Positions 34,785 through 46,250 of a stretch of 64,000 bases of DNA are shown in pieces. The notes under the pieces were generated by a model. The model worked only from the letters and a program-made list of their open reading frames with translations. It ran no database searches and had not been told where the DNA came from. Both the position numbers and the translations under genes were made by a program. Numbering within the stretch: the first letter of the stretch is position 1; every line of letters starts with the position of its first letter. The stretch comes from Perkinsus olseni (Eukaryota > Perkinsozoa > Perkinsida > Perkinsidae). The stretch lies in contig JABANP010000172.1 in NCBI GenBank assembly GCA_013115135.1, positions 1 to 64,000 of the forward strand. The letters are read 5' to 3'.

Positions 34785-36018
34785 TCAATCATCAAGCATC
34801 TGACCTAAAATATCATATAGCGTATCATCATCTTGAGTGGCGGGTAGGGCGGCGGCCGCTTCCTCAACTTCCGAAGTCGGAGGCATCTCAACATCACACT
34901 CTGTTGCTTCAGGAGAGCTAGAGGACCCGCCCGAGTCCTCCAGTCCGCCTTGACGCGACGACCGCATGAAGTCGGATATCTGGCACTGGAGTGAGGGCAT
35001 GGTGGCTGTGCAAGGCTCACATTGAGCGTCTGAGTATCCCATGGCATTGGGCGAGGGAAGCCTCCATACGGCCCCGCCAGGGACGAGGCTTCCTTCATCG
35101 CTGCTATCACCGAGCTCAACGAGGGGAGAGTCCCAGCGAACGGCTGACAGAGCAAAAGAAGATGCACTGAAGACCACAGTAGTGTAGGGAAGCACTCGGC
35201 GGAGCTGAGAGCCCGAGCCACTTCAGCTCACTTTGAATCCAACGGCGACTAGGCGATTGACGCCGAGCGCCCGACACACGAACTTCCACCCATCCAAGGA
35301 GAGGGTCACAAAAGGGATGCCTTGGGCTTGACAGCCGACGCAGAGGTGCCGATTGAGCTTGTATGACCTGCATGGCAAAGAGGACGGGTCCTACAGGAAG
35401 TCCCACTCATGCAGCAAGGCACAGCTATCAGAATGAAGACTGACTAAAACGACCAGATGGCAGCAGGGACTGAATTCCTCCGGTGGACCCATGATGCAGC
35501 GACACTCTCACCTACCCGGTAGAAGCCGGCATCAACACAGCCAAGCACTGACCCGACTGTACGATCTTGAAAGTCGCCTCCACTCCGACGGAAACATACC
35601 GGGACCTCAATGCTGTCTGTTCAGACTGCACGGTGACCTCGTCGAGTTGAAGACGTACCTGCCAAGCCTTCTTCAACGACCAAGGAGAGGAGAGTACAGG
35701 GCCACCCAAATATGGAGACGATCACCTCCATCGCCCTGCTCAACTCACACTAGCATTCCATCCATCCCAGAAGGCCCTGCCGAGGCTCTCACTCGCTTCG
35801 CTCACAGTCGGCTTGCGAATTCTCACAGACGCCGGTAGCTTGGCGACGTTCCGACGAGGGACACTCTGTCTTCCAATTGCCTTGCCCGGTTTCATGGCAA
35901 TGAGCACACTGACAGTCTGGTGAAAACTCAGTCTCCCCAACGCGACAGTCACGTAGCTGAAAATAGTAATGCAGAGGTACTTATACAGGTTACGGGAAGG
36001 CGAATGGGCCCCGATCAA
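34785..36018 (-). CDS. Uncharacterised protein with Cys-rich N-terminal part (multi-exon)
   Basis: Several minus-strand exons look coding but no family is recognised. The 35.8-35.95 kb piece reads in one frame as a cysteine-rich segment (DCRVGETEFSPDCQCAHCHE) after a TTTTCAG acceptor. The 35.5-35.65 kb piece reads QLDEVTVQSEQTALRSRYV and VGVEATFKIVQSGQCLAVLM before a GTAGGT donor. The last exon (to the stop at 34785) ends in a low-complexity acidic tail with poly-Ser and finishes TLYDILGQMLDD. It may be a secreted or membrane receptor-like protein with a cytoplasmic acidic tail; this is inference only. The 5' end is not fixed. Confidence 0.45.
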
Positions 36019-36553
36019 ATTCTATAGCCAGCTAAGGAAATATACAAGCGGTACATACCACACAGGCCTCGCCGTGTCAGCTCTAGCGGGCTCGCTGTGG
36101 CTGAATGACGGACCAGATAGCAACGCCTACAAGCGCACTGCTTCTATCTGGTGCCTAGGGACTTAGCAGTACAGCAGTCTTCTCAGGGCTCCGTACCATT
36201 GCCACCAAGTTACTGACGGAGGTGTGCCACACAGGCCCGCTGGATGGACGAGTGAGCACTGTGGAGAGAGGCATCGCCTCGTACCGCTAAGCAGTGACTT
36301 TGAATCCCATCGTCGAATGGAAAACGCCGCATCGATGAGAAGAGAGACGGCACGGACCCATCACGCGGTACATGGAACCCTATCGCCAAATGGAGTCCCG
36401 AAGAAGCGAGCCCAGCAGGCTAGAGACAACGGTAGCAATAATAACAGAAGCCAAAAGATGAAGAAGGCCGGCGAGACGAGTGCAGTGGTAAATCGTACAA
36501 CGAGTGCAGCCGAGTAATAGTAACTGTCTCCCCTAGCATAGGAGCCAACCGAC

Positions 36554-37366
36554 CTAGGATGGGCCCGTAACAGGCAAGCTGTTCAACCACTCAAGGGCCC
36601 TAGCCGCCGCGTCCTGCTCAGCACTCCCTTTGCTGAGGGCTCCGATGCCGTCGAAGGTCCTATCACCAGGCATGCACCCCAGCCTCAAGATCGACTTGAA
36701 CAGATTCTCTTTATCCTTCATCTGCTCGGTGTGGTAAGTAACATCCACTCGAGTGACCGGTCGGCCGAGTTTCCGCTGCAGAGCATGGTTCAGTCGGCTC
36801 TTCGCGTCCATTCGACAGACACTAGCCTCCGGACCAGCCTGCTGGCCCGCAGCAACTCGCAACGCTAGTGTATCCTCGATGAGCGTATCCCACGACTCCA
36901 AGGCACTCCTGCAGGCATCCTGATCGGCCTGCTTTTTCTTAGAGCACGGATCCGACCGGAAATCAATTCCGAAAACACTGACCGTGCACATAAACCCAGC
37001 ACCACCGTCCAGCGCATCGTAAGAAAAGCTGAGCTCAGAAGCATCAGGATTGCGACCCAACGCTTGTTGCAGCTTCTCACCGAGCCGACCACGAAAGTTC
37101 CAAAGTCCGTCACTGGAACTCTCAAGACCAGTGCTACCACCGCCCTCTGGGTATGGCTCCGCCGCAATCGAGCCGAACGTCGAAGGCTTAGTGCTGGCCA
37201 CCGACGGCGCCGACTGTTTGCCGATGTACAGTCTACTCTCGGCCGAGTTGGTGCCCGAACGGCGTGTGAGAGAACCGTATCGGTTTTGCTGCTTCTCGTC
37301 CGACTTCCGCGCCAAGCGCTGCCGTTGCATCAGTTCAACGAGCTGCCGTTCAAGTCCGATGACCTG
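36554..37366 (-). CDS. Protein with two dsRBD-like repeats (5' end incomplete)
   Basis: The large exon begins after a TCTCAG acceptor near 37366 with a coiled-coil-like stretch (VIGLERQLVELMQRQRLARK), followed by a Ser-rich linker and two repeats. Each repeat starts with a small helix (LGEKLQQALGRNPDASEL; SRLNHALQRKLGRPVTRV), passes through a beta region and ends in the alanine-rich helix typical of double-stranded RNA-binding domains (KKKQADQDACRSALESW; KGSAEQDAAARALEWL). The lysine run before the last helix, which contacts RNA in classical dsRBDs, is clear in the first repeat and reduced to KGS in the second. Upstream exons and the start codon were not found. Confidence 0.55.
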   Translation of the reverse strand, partial: QVIGLERQLVELMQRQRLARKSDEKQQNRYGSLTRRSGTNSAESRLYIGKQSAPSVASTKPSTFGSIAAEPYPEGGGSTGLESSSDGLWNFRGRLGEKLQQALGRNPDASELSFSYDALDGGAGFMCTVSVFGIDFRSDPCSKKKQADQDACRSALESWDTLIEDTLALRVAAGQQAGPEASVCRMDAKSRLNHALQRKLGRPVTRVDVTYHTEQMKDKENLFKSILRLGCMPGDRTFDGIGALSKGSAEQDAAARALEWLNSLPVTGPS

Positions 37367-38203
37367 AGAACGGAACAAGGTCACATACACCGAGAGCTGG
37401 CCGCCACCGGATACGAAAGCGATTTAGGATGCATCACAACCTACAGTGATGCATGAATGTCTCTGCCGGGGCTCTTGAAGTTGATACCAATGAAGTAGAC
37501 GCAGTGGGTAGCATTGCTAGTTGAGTGGCACTCGTGCTGCCAGGAGTCTAGGACCAGTTCCAGGCAGCAGGGTTCTAGGGAGAGAACAAGTGTCTCTTCC
37601 GACTAGATCTCCACAGGCTGAGGGCTCCGATCGGACACTTCAATCAAGACTGATAAAACGTCACCAAGCGCATGATGTTGTGTGATGATATTTGAAGTCA
37701 GGGCACTCGTAGACAGAGTAGAGCGCCGAACAAATCAAAGACAGAGCACATCCACGCATCAAGCTGTAGTGCCTCTATCGACTCGACGGTGGACCGGACA
37801 ACTCTTCGTAGAGCGAAGGTTATAATCCTATATTGACCAGGATGAATATCCCGTCAATCATCAGGCCGAACGTTTTGCTCCGAGAAACGTCCGAACCCGA
37901 CTCGAAGGGAAATCGAGGACTCATACTCGGGGGCCGCGAACGTTTTTGACTCTCTGGAAGCAAAAGGTGGTGTGCCCGAGGAACAAAAACTGTATTTATA
38001 CAGTTGAACATCTGCCGCTGAAATAACATCGCCTTGGAGACGAGCCCGCGTCATGCAAGGGCGCCCCTCAACAGTACTGGGAATCTTGAGTGCTCTCTGA
38101 CCAACTCCAGAACCTCCTTCACATCAGCCGAGGAAGGCTCGGGATTGAACTCCGAGAAGGGCGATGAATCGGTGATCCTGAAGCACCCAAGCCGCTGACC
38201 AAG

Positions 38204-39890
38204 TTACAGTCGAAGATCCCATGCTAACCTTTTGATGATCCGAGCACCGTCTTTCGTTATCTGCCATCGCTCTTCCTCAAGGGAGCCCTCGAAGCCTATT
38301 GAGACGAAAGCCTCCGGTCGTGGATAGACTCTGATCTCTATCGACTGCAGCCGCCGTGCTATGTTGACGAAGGGATAAAACCTATTGTACTGCACTCGAA
38401 GCCGCAGTGGAGAGATGCCACACAACTCCGAGCCGTAAGAGGGGAAACAAATGAACGTATACGAGGAGTGAGAATTTTGCGTCCAACAGTACGACGAGAT
38501 GAACTCATTGAAGCTCCAACTTCTCTTGAGGCTGTTTCCGCTTCTCTTTGAAGGCCTCCAGCGCCTCGCTCCAAGCTTCTTGAACCTGAAGCGGCTGCAA
38601 GGTCGCGGACAGCGATTCCGAGCCGAGCTACATTGCCAGATGCAACGCTCATCACAGCTACGAATAAGAGCTACGGCGGAACTCACTTGCTTTGCATTAG
38701 AGGCCCTTCCGTCGATCAGGCAGAGCGGTTACGTCGACTGCCGCTCCTCCATCCTTGATGGCATCAGACCACCACATAACCAGACCAGGCAGTAATGGTG
38801 CAGTTTTACGCGATGGTAATCGTTACCACACTATGAACTAGTTTGCAGGGGGCGGCACTGGCAATGATGGCAATACTTGTGACACACCCAAGATGTGCCG
38901 TCCTCCGTGATACGGAGTCCGTATCAATTCCAGGATTACAGCGAGCGACTCACATCCTTCATTTCCCAGGAAATATCGTCTTCTGGATCGTCCATTTTCA
39001 CAGGGAATTCCAGCTGGCCGGAGAAGTAGGAATCGTCACCTAAACCGCTGACTATAAGTTGAATGCACATTTGGCAGCACTCCAGAGAAGATTCGAGAGT
39101 GCACCATCGAAATCCGAGAGACCCCAAATGGTTACCTGCGAGACCAACTCTCAACTCGTTGTCTCGCTCCACGGTAATCGCGTTGATATCTTTCCCTTTG
39201 GTGTCTACCGGAACTATCACCGAGATCGTGACTGAATCTTTAGTTTGCGACCAATAGTATCTACGCATACAGCACTTCATCCTTCCAGATGGACTCATTC
39301 CACCGGCACCGATTCGTCGGGTGAATCTTATCCCGACCCCGAGCGAGCCAGTCGCCGTCGCCCCGCTCTTAGAGATCCTCAGATCACAACTGAGCGAAGA
39401 TTCTCGGTCGCACGATCCCAGGCAGCACCCCGAACAGACGCGGCCTAGCACATTCCCATCCCTTAGTACTTGTCACACTTCGAACCGTTCCGGATATACA
39501 CCCCGTTCGCGTAGTCACCACTGTGGTCCTGAGCCGCTCCCCGTGGCTTCGACGATTGAGAACCTACATTCGGCACTAGTCGAGCTAACTCCGTCGATCC
39601 GGCGCCGTGTTGAAAGAAAGTCTGATTTCCTCCAGACTCACTCGATTCCGTTGACTTCTTGCCCTGGCCGAGCGTTACGGAGACTGGTTTGTCGTAAGAA
39701 CGCACCTGCAGCCCTCCGGGACCAGTAGTCGTAGAGACCGGTGGTTCCCCCTGAGTGAACCGTCACACCGTACACGACCACGCGTATGGCTGCCCACCTC
39801 GATGTACATATCATCATCGTCGTCTTCTCTCTCCGACGAGGAGGAGCTCGACAGATCGAGGTTGTCCCACTTGGAGTAATCCAGCACCAT
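38204..39890 (-). CDS. Two-CS-domain (NudC/p23-like) protein with Cdc37-like N-terminus (multi-exon)
   Basis: The start at 39890 gives MVLDYSKWDNLDLSSSSSS and an acidic run, like the N-terminus of Cdc37 and some Hsp90 co-factors. A GT-AG intron leads to VRSYDKPVSVTLGQG and a Ser-rich linker ending SKCDK, and another intron (GTACTAAG to TGCGTAG) joins in frame to YYWSQTKDSVTISVIVPV, the opening strands of a CS domain, which closes with SGQLEFPVKMDD and ISWEMKD. A second CS-like unit (SSYCWTQNSHSSYTFICFPS, ending ERWQITKDG) forms the C-terminal exon to the stop at 38204. The architecture suggests a chaperone-associated scaffold. Exon joins between the two CS units are only partly resolved. Confidence 0.6.
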
Positions 39891-40466
39891 GTAAGTGAAC
39901 CCAATGGCACAACTGAAGAAGAGGGCGTCTCGGTACAACTGAGTCGACGAGAGCAATCCTGAAGGGTAAGCGAAGCGCGAGGGTTCGTACTGTCCCGGTT
40001 CCTGCCGAGCTTTGGAACTTGAACACAACCCGAGAAGTCGAAAGGCTACCAAAACTTGTTCGTCATGACACTGTGACACATCTAAACTATCCAACAATTG
40101 ATGGCTAAGCATGACTACTAGTCCATATTGGAGAGGGCTCAACCGAACCCAAATCGGTATTACCGATACCAAGCATCGACCTAGGATACCAACTAGTACC
40201 CTCCTACGAGTAACAGCAGATGGGACCGACTACCACTAAGCATGAGCCGACGTTGCGAACTGGCTGCCGAACACGGCAGAGCCAACACTGAAAGAATGGC
40301 CGGGCTTTCTCGGCAACACGCCGATCAAAGGCTGACAACAGGCCGCGTTATAATCCGTGATTCCACACTATGTGCCAGAGAATACCGATGGCCGCTCGGG
40401 GAGAAGTCGCAAGTAGTGAGCGTGACAGTTGGAGATATCTCCCCCACTCCATTGTAGGCATCCGAA

Positions 40467-41706
40467 CTACCATCCATGCCAAACTCTCTCATCTCCCCTG
40501 GCCAGGCGTTTGCTCCTTCTCCGCAACAGGAATATCACATTACCGACCAGCCCTACTATCAGGACGCTTGTTACAGTCCATCTTGAGATCATCGTCCACA
40601 TAGACCAGCTCACCAACCATTCCACAACCTCACAGCGACTAAGGCACCAGCCATTGTTAGCACCTTCCGGTACCGGTTCTCCCTCTGAGATGTGCTCTGC
40701 GTATTCTATACAGTCGTCGAAGCTCATGAACATAACCTTCCTGTCCTCCGCTGCCCACATCTGCATCTTCTCTTCTATCGACTCATCATCGCAGTAAATC
40801 TGGCCCAACTTCGGACGCGAGGAAACATCTTCCGCCATTTCTTCTTCCGTCCCATCATCCATCTCGCCATCTCCCATCTCCCCCTCGCTCGGCCCACTTC
40901 CGCTACCCGAGTCATCCTGCATATCGCCACTCTCGTCCCGGCCCTCGGCCGTCCCCGGGCTGCTCTGTAGCAGCCTCCGTAGTATCGCCCACCATTCCTT
41001 GCTCTCCATCACCGTCATCATCTCCACCCGGGGCGATTGTTCGGTCCATACCATCCACACCTGTCGTAGGGCCCATATTATCATCATCCATCCCACTTCC
41101 ACCGGGCGGGTCCATGCTGTCCATAGACTGCTCAATAGAAGTCCTCCGACGTATGCTCTGCGGCCACCCCTCTACCCTAAACGCATCAGAGGCTGCCAAA
41201 AGCTGTCGGCGGCGGCCCATCGACGAGCCGCCCAGCAGCTCTTCGCACCCCTCTGCAGTGGGATCATCACACAGCATAGCCCCACTGCACCCTCCTTGAT
41301 ACCACAATCCCACGTACCCAGCCCAGATGCTATAATAAAGGCCCCGACTGGCCAAGGGAATCCCGTCATTCGAGAGCAGTTCCTTCTGTAGACCAGCATA
41401 GATAGTATACCAGTAGGTGTAGGTTCCTGCTGATATCGAAAACAGCGCTATTAGAACAAGGAAAAGAAGCAGGAAAGATGACACCATCCAGGGATTGAAC
41501 CCGCGCCTCTGTATACAATAGCCGAAGATCCCCAGCACTATCAGTAGTATACCGGATACCAGCAACACTACCGAGGCCCATATCGGCGTCATGTGTATAG
41601 AGTAGGAAAGCTGTTGGACTGAGTTGGCGATGATAATACAGCCCATTACTACCGGTATAATGTTGAGGAAGATGTGGACTGCGCTCCAGCCTCGTCGACA
41701 CTTCAT
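40467..41706 (-). CDS. Tetraspanin-like four-helix membrane protein 1
   Basis: The start at 41706 gives MKCRRGWSAVHIFLNIIPVV. Three hydrophobic helices follow (IFLNIIPVVMGCIIIANSV; WASVVLLVSGILLIVLGIFG; SSFLLLFLVLIALFSISAG), then a large extracellular loop and a fourth helix (VTSVLIVGLVGNVIFLLRRR), ending in a short basic tail. The second half of the loop is very acidic and rich in Gly, Met and Asp. It has cysteines, but the CCG motif of animal tetraspanins is not seen. The frame changes near 40960 inside the acidic loop; I could not fix a GT-AG intron of normal size there, so a short intron or a sequence error is possible. The next gene upstream has the same architecture. Confidence 0.65.
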
Positions 41707-42512
41707 AGTGAGGAGGAGACACAACTGCCGACGCCCAACCAAAGCTCTACTCGAAGGGCACATCCTGTGTCGAGGAAAGCTGCAGCTGTATGAAAAAAGC
41801 CTGATTGAGCCTCAAGCAGGCATCGGACTATAATCAGAGTGATGCCTGGAACCTCACGCTGAGTATGAACTCATTACCATCCATTTTGCCCGCCCTGACC
41901 GATAATACCCCCGCCCGATCGATATATTGATAACACTGAGCCCCTCTTCACGTTCCAATCTACCTCTGTTGCATCCGATACACACAATGAAAAAAGGCTA
42001 GGTAACCTCGCAAGTACTACCGCGTTCTCTGTTTGGGGGTACTGGAGAGGAGCTCATTCGGCAGGCGACTGCATAAACCCTTGGCGATGGCCACCATAGG
42101 AATTCGGCCGAGCGTAGAAATTCACAAAAGGCGCTGCTGCAACATTCGCATCGGAATGTGAGCCGCCCACACTGCACGAAGCATGCGGCAGTCGGCGACT
42201 GTATGCCTAATTAGTTTTCATGGCACCCATCAGAGGATAGTACTGTTCATAATAGGGACAGGAGAGAAGACGATTAGATTTCTATAACAAGCGCTGATGC
42301 GCTCACTCAGACGATAGAATAAGGACTACACTTCTACTACGCGATGATGTTCACAATGGCTCAGCAGCAGTAACTAGTGCATCAGCAAGAATAACAAAAC
42401 GTCATCTCACGGTTGTGCTTTCCACCAGCAAGACGACGACCTCGTTTGAGGGCGGGATAACACTTAGAAGTGTACAGGAAGTAACAACATGAGATTACTG
42501 TAGTTCTGCAGG

Positions 42513-42560
42513 AAGACCACGACGATGACGACGATGACGATGATGATGACGATTACTTCG
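42513..42560 (+). repeat. GAC/GAT trinucleotide microsatellite
   Basis: A run of GACGAT/GATGAC triplets (about 16 units, imperfect) just downstream of the second tetraspanin-like gene. The sequence is non-coding. Confidence 0.8.
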
Positions 42561-42599
42561 AAAAATCCTATCAAGTGCCACTCGGGCAGCCGCTACATG

Positions 42600-43511
42600 T
42601 TAAACCTTCACAACAGATTCGTCGCCTGATGGTGGTAGGGAGTTTCTCAGCCACCAATTGGAGCCTGAAACTGTCCGACTGATATAGACAATCTCCTGAT
42701 GCTCTTCCATGATGACCTTTCGTCGATGCAAAAGATACACTGCGTTCAGAGCAACAGCTGACAGCATGACAACAGTGAGGGCCCACATCAACAGCATGTT
42801 GTAAAAGTTCCAATTCTGTGTTCGATACAACAGCGTATCCAAACTCGCACACCACGAGTTTATTTGCCCTTCACTCGCAGAAGGCTCCGTCAACCTAGTA
42901 GAGTTCTTGCACTCCCAGAAATAAGGCTGCGCTGCGCTCATAGACTCATGCTCAACTCCCTCCTGCCAACGCGTGAACGCTGCTCCTAGGCTACTTTCAC
43001 CTTCACAGACCACTTCAGTCAACTTCACAGGATCTTCAAGGCATTTGCCGTTATCTTCACACTCGCCACCCTCACACGTCCCCCACATCTCGAAGAAAGT
43101 GCCTCTCATCTTTACAACGCTCCCCCGCTGACCAGGCGTCCACTCCCCTGGAGCGTAATGATCTTGGTGACCGACTTCCGAGTGGATGCTCACCCAGTCC
43201 ACGTACCCGATAGTCGCCGAAATAGCTCCACTAACGTAAAGCGCCAACAACACCATACAAACGGTGAAGAAGGACCAGATGAGACACCAGCTGCTGCTGC
43301 GCTTCGTGGCAATACACGCCAGAACAGCGAGCAACGTCATCATAACACCCGAGAAAAGTACGACAAGAATTCGCCATCTCTCAACTAACTCCGCCATGTG
43401 GCTGGAAAGTAGGAAAAAACCGTAGCCCACCATGACCATCCCGAAACAGCATGGTATCAGATTCAGTGACCAGATCAGTGACCTGCCGTGGGGAGTAGTG
43501 CAGATGGTCAT
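42600..43511 (-). CDS. Tetraspanin-like four-helix membrane protein 2
   Basis: A single exon of 303 residues from ATG 43511 (MTICTTPHGRSLIWSLNLIP). Helices: SLNLIPCCFGMVMVGYGFFL, ILVVLFSGVMMTLLAVLACI, LIWSFFTVCMVLLALYVSGA, then a loop of about 130 residues with at least six cysteines (GTCEGGECEDNGKC, a Cys in VVCEGE, FWECKNS, SWCASL), and helix four (MLLMWALTVVMLSAVALNAV) with a cytoplasmic tail of about 45 residues. The small loop between helices 1 and 2 and the large Cys-containing loop between helices 3 and 4 match tetraspanins, but no CCG motif is visible. An ATG at 43622 in frame would add 37 polar residues before helix 1 and is less likely. Confidence 0.7.
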   Translation of the reverse strand: MTICTTPHGRSLIWSLNLIPCCFGMVMVGYGFFLLSSHMAELVERWRILVVLFSGVMMTLLAVLACIATKRSSSWCLIWSFFTVCMVLLALYVSGAISATIGYVDWVSIHSEVGHQDHYAPGEWTPGQRGSVVKMRGTFFEMWGTCEGGECEDNGKCLEDPVKLTEVVCEGESSLGAAFTRWQEGVEHESMSAAQPYFWECKNSTRLTEPSASEGQINSWCASLDTLLYRTQNWNFYNMLLMWALTVVMLSAVALNAVYLLHRRKVIMEEHQEIVYISRTVSGSNWWLRNSLPPSGDESVVKV

Positions 43512-45070
43512 AAACCAAAATGGGCTGCCAGGAAGGTTCTTACGATGATCAATCTTAATTTCTTGGCGCGTGACAAGAAGCAACAGACTCAGCGTTCCAC
43601 CATCAGGCGAGGATTCAATCACCTTTTGTCAACTCCGATAAAACACAACACGAGGTGCCACCAACAGAAAATACGCAGAGAATCTACCTGCGACAATTTG
43701 CCAGTGAAGCCTCGTGAAAGAAGCAGGATGATGGACAATCACCCCGCCTCAGAGTAAGATAACATGGTATTATCAACTCATGAGCGCTTATTGATCGAAG
43801 TAAATCTCTTCGACGAGGCCCTCACCGCATAATGATGTGGGTGAAAGTTTTTAGTCCAATGCCAGAACCAGCTTAGTTCAGTAAAAGTCTTTGAGCGATC
43901 CAATCACGCTCTTCCAAAACGCTACGGCGGCGTCTATTCAGACTGAGAAGCTTCCTTGGCGTTAGCAATGAGGGATCATCCGCTGATCATCCTTAATAGG
44001 GCCCTCAGAGAGAAGATTACAAGTCAGCGGCACGCCATTGTCGACAGAGCCTCAGAATCCGATGAAGCGGAACGACTTCAATTGCACATCACTGGGGGCA
44101 TTCCATTCACCTCATCATAAAGACTAATCGAAAGGTTGTTCATTCATAGACAGCCGCCAAGGGCGTCTCGCATGAAGCAGTTGAAATCATCGAGGACTGA
44201 CATTTATGACTACTTGGACAGGTTACTTAGCGAGTGCTTCAGCGCCGCAGCCGTTTCAAAATAGCTTTGTGTTCGAAACGCTGAGATACTCAGAAACAGC
44301 GCACTCTCGCAATCTTCTTGGTTAAACACAGTTGAGCCACTCGTGAACCACTTCCCTAACCGGAGTCGGATACTTCAAAGGCGAGACTTCCTCCGGCATA
44401 TTTACACTTCCCACCTAGTACACAGCTTGGGAAACCAGTGCAGAGATTATTGATATGCAAGTGGTATCGGACACTCTGCCAATTACGTCTATGAACAGGA
44501 CCAGCGCAGAAACCAGAACGACATCTACCCTCATCCTTGCGGAACTGGCCTCGTGAAACCTGCGGAGAGTACTCGTGAGAACCTTAAAATCCTTGGTCAC
44601 GCACTTGAGTGAGGAACCCACATCGTAACTACACAACCGTACCAAGCCCACGTCACCGCGTTGCGTGACAAGCCTCAATTCCTGAGACGCCCCAGACCGA
44701 TGTGTCACACACGACATAATGGTGGATCCTGCATAACACTTTTTATCCTTTGAAATGACTTGCCGAACATACAAAAGAGCTGCTCCGCTCAAAGGACTTC
44801 CACGAAACTTGCGACTTTCCTCTGGGTATTCTCCAGTGGAGAATAGACAAGTACTAGGCGAGCCGACTATTGATTATCCCTCCAATTGAAGTAACCAAGG
44901 TGCTTGACCAGCTCCAATAACCCATCACCAACTCAAGTGAATGAAACTAATCTGAATCAGATGTAGCATAGGTATGCTTACTGAACGGCGAGCGGGTCTC
45001 TTGAGAAGAAGAATCAATGCATCAGCCGCTCAGTAATGAATGGTAGTGGTGGAAGTCATCAACTTTCCGT
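43512..45070. other. Interval between the tetraspanin-like gene and the peroxiredoxin
   Basis: The only candidate is a minus-strand frame at 44415-44792 with a hydrophobic stretch near its end (VVLVSALVLFIDVIG). It lacks partner exons and a recognisable domain, so I do not call it. Positions 44005-44060 (CAGAGAGAAGATTACAAGTC) are repeated at 45541-45560 inside the peroxiredoxin gene. Confidence 0.3.
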
Positions 45071-45982
45071 TTACAACTTCTCCATGATGTTGGAGGACCT
45101 CGAGCACGAGAGACCAGTTCCATCAGGTTCGACCTCCAGATCAGTGATCTTGCCGTTGTCGATGATGGCGGCGAACCTCTTAGTGCGGATGGGTCCGAGG
45201 ACACCACTGGCATCGAAGTCAGTGCCGAGAGCCTGAGAGGAAAACATCAGCACAACAGCGGAGGCCACACACCGACACTCCGATGAACCGACTTTTCCTA
45301 GTTTTACCTTGGCAGCATCGCCATCGACATCAGAGAGCATGCGAACCTTTCCATCAGCGCCCTTAATCTTTCCCCAGGCTTGCATCACGAAGGCATCATT
45401 GACAGCCATGCAGGCAACAGTCTTCACACCCTTCTGCTGGAGCTTGTCGTAATCACGAATGAATCTAGAGAAAAACGACCATTAAACGACACGAACAGAT
45501 GAACTCCAAAGCCATTCAAGCCAACGGCGATTGCTACTCTCAGAGAGAAGATTACAAGTCACGAGCATCCATTGTCGGTGCTGCTTCAGAATCCGATGAA
45601 GTGGAACGAGTTAATCACTTTTAACATCACAGAGTTGCACCAACCACTTAAACCCCATTCAACGTTCCCACGGACAACGTACCCAGGCAAATGAGACTGA
45701 TCGCAGGTCGGGGTGAAGGCACCGGGAACGCCGAAGAGAATACCCTTATCTTTGCCGAAAATGTCGCGAAGCGACTTTTTGTCACCTGAACAGAAATAAC
45801 GCATAACCAGAGCCAAATTTCCCCCCGGGCTCGCAGTACTTACCAGGGTCAGCTTCCCTAACAGTCACATCGGGCAAAGCATCACCGACAGCAACAGAGA
45901 AGCACCTAGCGGCCATCATACGGCTAGCAGGGGCTGCTGCGAGAGCAGCGGGGGCGAAACCAGTAGCAACACGAGAAAGCAT
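45071..45982 (-). CDS. PRDX5: Peroxiredoxin, Prx5 type, probably mitochondrial (multi-exon)
   Basis: Prx5 enzymes reduce peroxides with a cysteine thiol. The start at 45982 gives a basic, Ala-rich presequence (MLSRVATGFAPAALAAAPAS, then RMMAARCFS) that looks like an organelle transit peptide, followed by VGDALPDVTV. A GTAAGT intron joins DPG in frame to DKKSLRDIFGKDKGILFGVP and the active-site loop GAFTPTCDQSHLPGYV, with the peroxidatic Cys. Later exons give KGVKTVACMAVNDAFVMQAW, VRMLSDVDGD, RTKRFAAIIDNGKI and the C-terminal TGLSCSRSSNIMEKL, whose Cys matches the resolving Cys of Prx5. The stop is at 45071. Short introns interrupt the gene at four or so places. Confidence 0.88.
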
Positions 45983-46250
45983 ATTCGAATGAACTGATGA
46001 AAAAACCTGAATATACAATTTGCTGAATGACAAGTCTTACCCACGCTCAATGATGAATTGGCACTGATCACGACTAGCAGCAACGCAGTTTTCGCCACGC
46101 CCTAGCGATCGACGGGACACCGAAGATGCGAATCTTTTGTGTGCGGAAAGCTTGTGATGGGCTGTCGTCTTCTCCATCATTTGGAGCGGGTCCTCGTTCA
46201 CACGGCACCCCCAATGACGCTGGTAACGCGACAGCGACTCGCAAGAAACG

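Noticed and set aside
41488..41510. tRNA 3'-half on the minus strand (GGGATTGAACCCGCG)
   Set aside because: It lies inside the tetraspanin-like coding exon (RGFNPWMV) and has no tRNA fold around it.
44415..44792. Third tetraspanin-like gene
   Set aside because: Only one hydrophobic stretch is visible and no further helices or splice sites could be linked.
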